From: Siphonodentalium dalli
Lineage: Eukaryota; Mollusca; Scaphopoda; Gadilida; Siphonodentaliidae
Length of the DNA: 64,000 bases
Reading direction: 5' to 3'
Assembly (NCBI GenBank): GCA_032622095.1
Contig: CP136066.1
Coordinates: forward strand, 94,015,319 to 94,079,318
Shown here piece by piece: positions 59,027-64,000 of the stretch. The notes under the pieces were generated by a model that searched no databases, was not told the origin of the DNA, and saw nothing but the letters and a program-made list of their open reading frames with translations. Each line of letters begins with the position of its first letter. The first letter of the stretch is position 1. A program made the position numbers and the translations under genes.

Positions 59027-60155
59027 CGAAATCCAATCTCCGAAAATATTACAGAATATATTAGGGGGGACTTTCTTTTTTAAGGTGTTTATAAGACTAT
59101 GCACTGGCACATGATTTTTAATTCTGCACCAGCACAGCTCCCGCCATGAAAGGGTTAATTATACCAACTGATAAACTATTAATATACGATATTTGTTCTA
59201 CGATTGGTCACGATCTACCACCACTTCGTGACGTATAGTATTATATTTCTTGACAGACGAAGTTATAAAAGCGTTCAATCAAAACTGACCTCTCGAATGT
59301 TTAGTACCAACTGCACCGTTGTGTATAATTATGTCAAGGCTGAACTTAAAACGAATTTTCACAACATTGGCGTTGGCAAATCAATCTGAAATCGGTATAC
59401 CAGTTGTGCATCTTGTCTGATTTTATAGGTCTGTGAGGGAGGTCATTTGCTTTGAGTATCTGTATAATGGCGCACTGAACGACGAATCAGCGTTCGAGTG
59501 GCCTTCTATCGGATGCGCACCGGAAAGCTGGCGAGAAAGCCAGCCCATTAGCGGTCTTCTTCAAAGTTTCTATACGATAATGATGAACGGATAATAGGAA
59601 TTGTATAGTTGGGAATGACAAATAAGACTGGTTGTGACCTCGAGATGGACGAGGCTATACGTCCATTACGCTTTTCTATATACTCTACCAAGTTGCACCA
59701 TGCAGGGAAATATAGGTCGCGAGTACTTATATCAACCGGTCCGACCGGATACGTCTTGTACATGTAAAACTTGAATGACCAAAAGATTCAATCACGTGTC
59801 TGTGCATGGGAGGAAGTCATTTCGCCAACTCTTACCCGATTATGAGTCAACTCGTAACCTCAACTGAGTTTATATTTAAGTTAAACAAAGTGCGTTGTAG
59901 GGTGGGCCCCCAATGTACTCTTCCCACACACCCCACCGGATCCAAAATGGCCGCCATCCATGCAGACGGGACTGCGGGTTCAAATAGGGCTCCTATGCAA
60001 TTTCTCGGCTCGGTGTATGCTAATTGTTGACAATTATACGTCTATATATTTGGTAAATACGTATATTAATTTAAAATGACTTCTGTTTATAAGTTGGAAT
60101 TTATTTATTGGCTATAATTCGGCCTTTATAATTTACATTTGACGTATATATATTT
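59027..60155. other. Non-coding stretch
   Basis: No gene recognised. GAAAGGGTTAA at about 59,147-59,157 looks like one end of a piggyBac-type element, but no partner end was found. Confidence 0.4.
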
Positions 60156-60748
60156 ACTAGCTGGTGGACCCGACTTCGTCCGGGCTGTTTCCCCTCTGCT
60201 TTTCGGCGAATTGCGCGATTTGACCTTGAATTGTCCACTTTGAAGGTCAAGGTCAGGTGGGGTCACGATTTGACCCGTCCAAAACACTGCCCGGACAAAA
60301 GTACCCGTCGAAATCCATCCGGTTTTACCCGATTTGACCTTGAATTGATCATTTTGAAGGTCAAGGTCAGGTCGGGGTCACGATTTGACCCGCCCAAAAC
60401 ACTCAGTGGAGAAAAGTAACCATATGTATCAACTTTCGTCGAAATTCCATAAAAATGCGCGATTTGACCTTGAATTGACCCGATTTCAAGGTCAAGGTCA
60501 CGTCGCATGGGCAAATGAATAGGCTTATGACACTCCCCATACGAAAGTATCCCTATACACTAATTGTGATCGAAATTCCGTGATACTCGGGCATTTGTCA
60601 AGGTCACGTTGCACGGGCAAATTAATAGGCCTATGCCACTCTCCGGCCGAAAGTACCCCCACATACCAAGTTTCATCGAAATCGGTTCGGCCGTATTCGA
60701 GTCCATCGCGAACAGACAGACAGATAGATTTCCCAAAATATATAATAG
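60156..60748 (+). mobile_element. SINE-like chain, unit 1
   Basis: Head ACTAGCTGGTGGACCCGACT at 60,156; body of degenerate ~110-bp units rich in TTTGACCTTGAATTG and AAGGTCAAGGTCA; then GAAATCGGTTCGGCCG, TTCGAGTCCATCGCG, ACAGACAGACAG and the tail TTTCCCAAAATATATAATAG. Near-identical in layout to the minus-strand copy at 33.5-34.4 kb. Confidence 0.75.
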
Positions 60749-61788
60749 ACTAGCCGATGAGCCCGACGTTGTCCGGGCTATTCAAAAACCAAATTTCAAG
60801 TCGATAGCTCCACCCGTTTGCGAGATCTGGTCTGCGCATGCGCGAAGCTGGCGTCGCACGGGCTCGGCGACCAGATACAATTCGTATCCGGGGCAAGATA
60901 CATTCACATAGCAAATTTCAACTTGATAGCTCCATCAGTTTCCGAGATCTCGTCTGATTTGCGGATACCTCGGTCGGTGATGAGTTAACGCGACATCGGC
61001 CGGTTAAGAGTTAAACGCGATCACGTCACGATCTCTTGACGGCGTAATAGATTCACGGAATGTTTTAAGGTAGAAACTTTAAACGGACACAGGCGTGTGA
61101 TATATCGTTGGAAAGAGGAAGCACCACAGATTCTAACCATGCAAATTATATGACTGGCAATTTATTATTCGCGCTATATCGAATCGATTTGTGAGCACCG
61201 AACTGAAATATATTAGCGCAAAACGGCGTAAAACAGATTTGACCTCGGCGCGTGAAAAGTTGATCTCGGATCTGAAATCTGATGAGCTGATATTGACCGC
61301 CTGGTCAAACTACACACACGTACCAAGTTTCGTCCCGATCGCGCCACCCGTTTCCGAGATCTGGTCTGCGCATGCGCGAAGCTGGCGTCGCACGGGCTCG
61401 GCGACCCGATACAATTCGTATCCGGGGCAAGATACATTCACATAGCAAATTTCAAGTCGATAGCTCCACCCGTTTCTGAGATCTCGTCTGCGCATGCGCG
61501 AAGCCGGTGTCGCACGGGCTCGGCGACCCGATACAATTCGTATCCGGGGCAAGATACATTCACATAGCAAATTTCAAGTCGATAGCTCCACCCGTTTCCG
61601 AGATCTCGTCTGCGCATGCGCTGCACGGGCGTCGCACGGGCTCGCCAATACGATATCGACGACCGGCTGGTCAATCTACACACACGTACCAAGTTTCGTC
61701 CCGATCGGTTGAGAATCGTAGATTTGTATTAATGACAAACAGACAGACAAACAGACAGACAGACAGAGGTCTTCAAAATATATATGAG
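60749..61788 (+). mobile_element. SINE-like chain, unit 2, with 122-bp repeats
   Basis: Head ACTAGCCGATGAGCCCGACG follows the tail of unit 1 without a gap. The body has one 122-bp-type repeat, an unrelated ~370-bp stretch (about 60,955-61,325), then repeats again to 61,640. The tail ends ACAGACAGACAGAGG, TCTTCAAAATATATATGAG. Confidence 0.7.
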
Positions 61789-62493
61789 ACTAGCCGATGA
61801 GCCAGACGTTGTCCGGGCTATTCAAAAACCAAATTTAAGTCAATAGCTCTACCCGTTTCCGAGATCTGGTCTGCGCATGCGCGAAGCTGGCGTCGCACGG
61901 GCTCGGCGACCCGATAAAATTCGTATCCGGGGCAAGATACATTCACATAGCAAATTTCAAGTCGATAGCTCCACCCGTTTCCGAGATCTGGTCTGCGCAT
62001 GCTCGAAGCTGGCGTCGCACGGGCTCGGCGACCCGATAAAATTCGTATCCGGGGCAAGATACATTCACATAGCAAACTTCAAGTCGATAGCTCCACCCGT
62101 TTCCGATATCTCGTCTGCGCATGCGCGAAGCTGGCTGTGCACGGGCTCGGCGACCCGATCAAATTCGTATCCGGGGCAAGATACATTCACATACCAAATT
62201 TCAAGTCGATAGCTCAACCCGTTTCCGAGATCTCGTCTGCGCATGCGCGAAGCTGGCGTCGCACGGGCTCTGTGACCCGATAAAATTCGTATCCGGGGCA
62301 AGATACGTTCACAAACCAAATTTCAAGTCGATAGCTCCACCCGTTTCCGAGATCTCGTCTGCGCATGCGCGAAGCTGGCATCGCACGGGCTCGGCGACCC
62401 GATAAAATTCGTATCCGGGGCAAGATACATTCACATAGGAAATTTCAAGTCGATAGCTCCACCCGTTTCCGAGATCTCGTCTGCGCATGCGCG
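60833..62493 (+). repeat. 122-bp repeats, each with a GCGCATGCGC palindrome
   Basis: Repeats share CAAATTTCAAGTCGATAGCT, CCACCCGTTTCCGAGATCTC, TCTGCGCATGCGCGAAGC and CGTATCCGGGGCAAGATACA. TGCGCATGCGCG begins at 60,833, 61,367, 61,489, 61,872, 62,116, 62,238, 62,360 and 62,482; 61,611 and 61,994 have one changed base. Spacing inside each block is exactly 122 bp. Confidence 0.9.
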
Positions 62494-62655
62494 AAGCGGG
62501 TGCCGCACGGGCTCGCCAATACGACAACGTCCACCGCCTGGTCAAACTACATACACGTACCAAGTTTCGTCCCGATCGGTCGAGAATCGTAGATTTGTAT
62601 TAATGACAAACATACAGACAAACAAACAGACATACAGACAGAGGTCTTCAAAATA
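61789..62655 (+). mobile_element. SINE-like chain, unit 3, with 122-bp repeats
   Basis: Head ACTAGCCGATGAGCCAGACG, then about five and a half 122-bp repeats, a closing block CGTACCAAGTTTCGTCCCGA, a GACAGACA-type tract and TCTTCAAAATATATA. The same head and closing block as unit 2. Confidence 0.75.
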
Positions 62656-63408
62656 TATAGCAGGTGGACCCGACTTCGTCCGGGCTGTTTCCTCTCTGCT
62701 TTTCGGCGAATTGCGCGATTTTACCTTGAATTGTCCATTTTGAAGGTCAAGGTCAGGTGGGGTCACGATTTGACCGGTCCAAAACACTGCCCGGACAAAA
62801 GTACCCGTCGAAATCCATCCGGTTTTACCCGATTTAGAGAGTGAAGGTCACTCGAAGGTCAATGTCACGCCGCACGGGCATCCGGGTGTGACGAAATGGC
62901 TCAGCGCTTCATACTACCCGTTTCCACCAAATTCGGTGGAAATCGGCTCAGCGGATCCCGAGATATAAGTTCAAGGTCACTCGGAGGTCGAGGTCACGCC
63001 GCACCGACAGACAGACATGCCCGTGTTACCCCTGGGGTCAACCTACACCAACACCCCAAAAATGGGAGAAATCGGCCCAGCGGGTCCCGAGATACGGTTT
63101 CAAGGTCATTTTAAATGTCAAGGTCACGCCGCACGGGCATCCGGACGCGACGAATTGGCTCGGCGCCTCACACTGCCCCACATACCAAATTTGGTCCAAA
63201 TCGGCCCAGCAGGAGCCGAGATACAGGTTGAAGGTCACCGGTTTGAAGGTAAATGTCACGCCGCACGGACAAATGGACGGGCCCATGTTCGTTCCCGGGT
63301 CTAATTACGTGTCTGTACCAAATTTGGTCGAAATCGGTCCAGCCGTGTTCGAGTCCATCGCGAACACGCACACACACAAACACACAGATCTTCCAAAATA
63401 TATAATAG
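62656..63408 (+). mobile_element. SINE-like chain, unit 4
   Basis: Head TAGCAGGTGGACCCGACTTC, the same start as unit 1, then diverging after about 180 bp into ~120-bp units with CCGAGATA..TTCAAGGTCA and GTCACGCCGCACGG. Ends TTCGAGTCCATCGCGAACAC, (AC)n and TTCCAAAATATATAATAG. Confidence 0.75.
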
Positions 63409-64000
63409 ACTAGCAGATTAGCCCGCCACTGGCGGGATTGATCCCATGGCTTTGGTCGATCCATTAATTATTTTTTTTCAAGGTAACCCCGTACAGGCAC
63501 GCCGAAAAAAATATTCCCCGTCCAGAGTTAACAAATAATTATTTTGTTTTTATAAATTTAAAATTGCGGAAAATTTTACCCGATGAAATCCCCCTTCCTA
63601 GGAACGACAGACAACGCATTCTTTGTTTTACTTTTTTTTTCAACCTGCCCGTACCCGTCCTAATGTCAAGGTCAGGTCGGGTGACAATTTAACCTGTTCA
63701 TGACACTTCCCGTAGACACCAAGTTTGAGCTCAATCGGTCCGAGTCTATAAAGGACACACACATATATATCATTTGTGGGTACCAGTTTCAAGGTGAAGA
63801 TCACCTCGGGCGGAAAAACTTACCCGATAAAAATTTCCCCCGTTACTTGGAACTCCTAAGTACGAAATTAAGTACGAAATTTCGCCTCGAGACGGTCAAT
63901 AGAGCCGTATTTATACTCGTCGTGTATATAGACGCTCAGTACGATAACATTGTATTGAACTGAAAACAAACGCTTCCCGTCGTGAAATCATCTCTCTGCA
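63409..64000 (+). mobile_element. SINE-like chain, unit 5, end uncertain
   Basis: Head ACTAGCAGATTAGCCCGCCA again follows directly on the previous tail. A GTCAAGGTCAGGTCGGG block and a ATCGGTCCGAGTCTATA...ACACACACATATATAT tail-like stretch end near 63,770. The remainder to the window end shows no recognised feature. Confidence 0.5.

Noticed and set aside
56484-59157. A piggyBac-like element between TTAACCCTCAC and GAAAGGGTTAA
   Set aside because: The inverted similarity is limited to a few bases beyond TTAA and the interval includes an independent tandem duplication.
60833-62493. CRISPR-like array of regularly spaced repeats (also at 48.4 and 42.8 kb)
   Set aside because: Whole units, not just short repeats, are conserved; there are no unique spacers and no cas genes, and the context is eukaryotic.

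Overview
The window is eukaryotic, AT-rich and almost entirely non-coding. It looks like animal intergenic DNA built from repeats. The repeat families (arrays around a CAAGATGGC core, TCAAGGTCA-rich short elements with GACAGACA tails, many foldback elements, a Ty3/gypsy relic, tRNA-derived SINEs) suggest a marine invertebrate, perhaps a lophotrochozoan such as a mollusc. The phylum is a guess. No bacterial operon, rRNA, genuine tRNA gene or CRISPR array was found.

Only one convincing host gene is visible: an intronless 418-codon reading frame at 19,231-20,487 on the minus strand. It encodes a basic, mostly disordered protein of unrecognised family. All other coding similarity belongs to broken retrotransposons: a Ty3/gypsy element (21,473-24,637), the 3' end of a non-LTR element (35,662-36,529) and another non-LTR fragment (40,480-40,885).

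Layout. 0-3.8 kb: AT-rich DNA with a foldback at 611-1,126 and a short retroelement-like repeat at 2,110-2,462. 3.8-14 kb: a large foldback element with an inverted ~45-bp minisatellite core; its left arm holds a 6.6-kb array of about 40 monomers of ~161 bp, including a 2,089-bp higher-order duplication. 14-19 kb: repeat fragments, a 624-bp hAT-like element with an 8-bp target duplication, two MITEs and a near-perfect 211-bp hairpin. 19-27 kb: the host gene, the gypsy relic and a piggyBac-like TTAA element. 27-34 kb: a hAT-like element holding a perfect 85-bp palindrome, further MITE copies and a minus-strand SINE-like element. 34.8-40.3 kb: a fuller second copy of the large foldback, with a non-LTR insertion whose empty site is preserved in copy 1. 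42-44 kb: a 2,049-bp hAT-like element packed with about 28 AGATATCT palindromes. 45-50 kb: a cluster of short hairpins, a long-TIR element and a TTAA-flanked element whose arms are arrays of two kinds of 16-bp unit. 51-59 kb: a tRNA-derived SINE, more MITEs and a 1.1-kb tandem duplication. 60-63.8 kb: five SINE-like units joined head to tail, two of which carry a 122-bp repeat with a perfect TGCGCATGCGCG palindrome.

The recurring theme is DNA elements that carry tandem arrays, most of them symmetrical and able to fold back. Boundaries supported by target duplications are firm; family names rest on termini and duplication length only, because no transposase is present.
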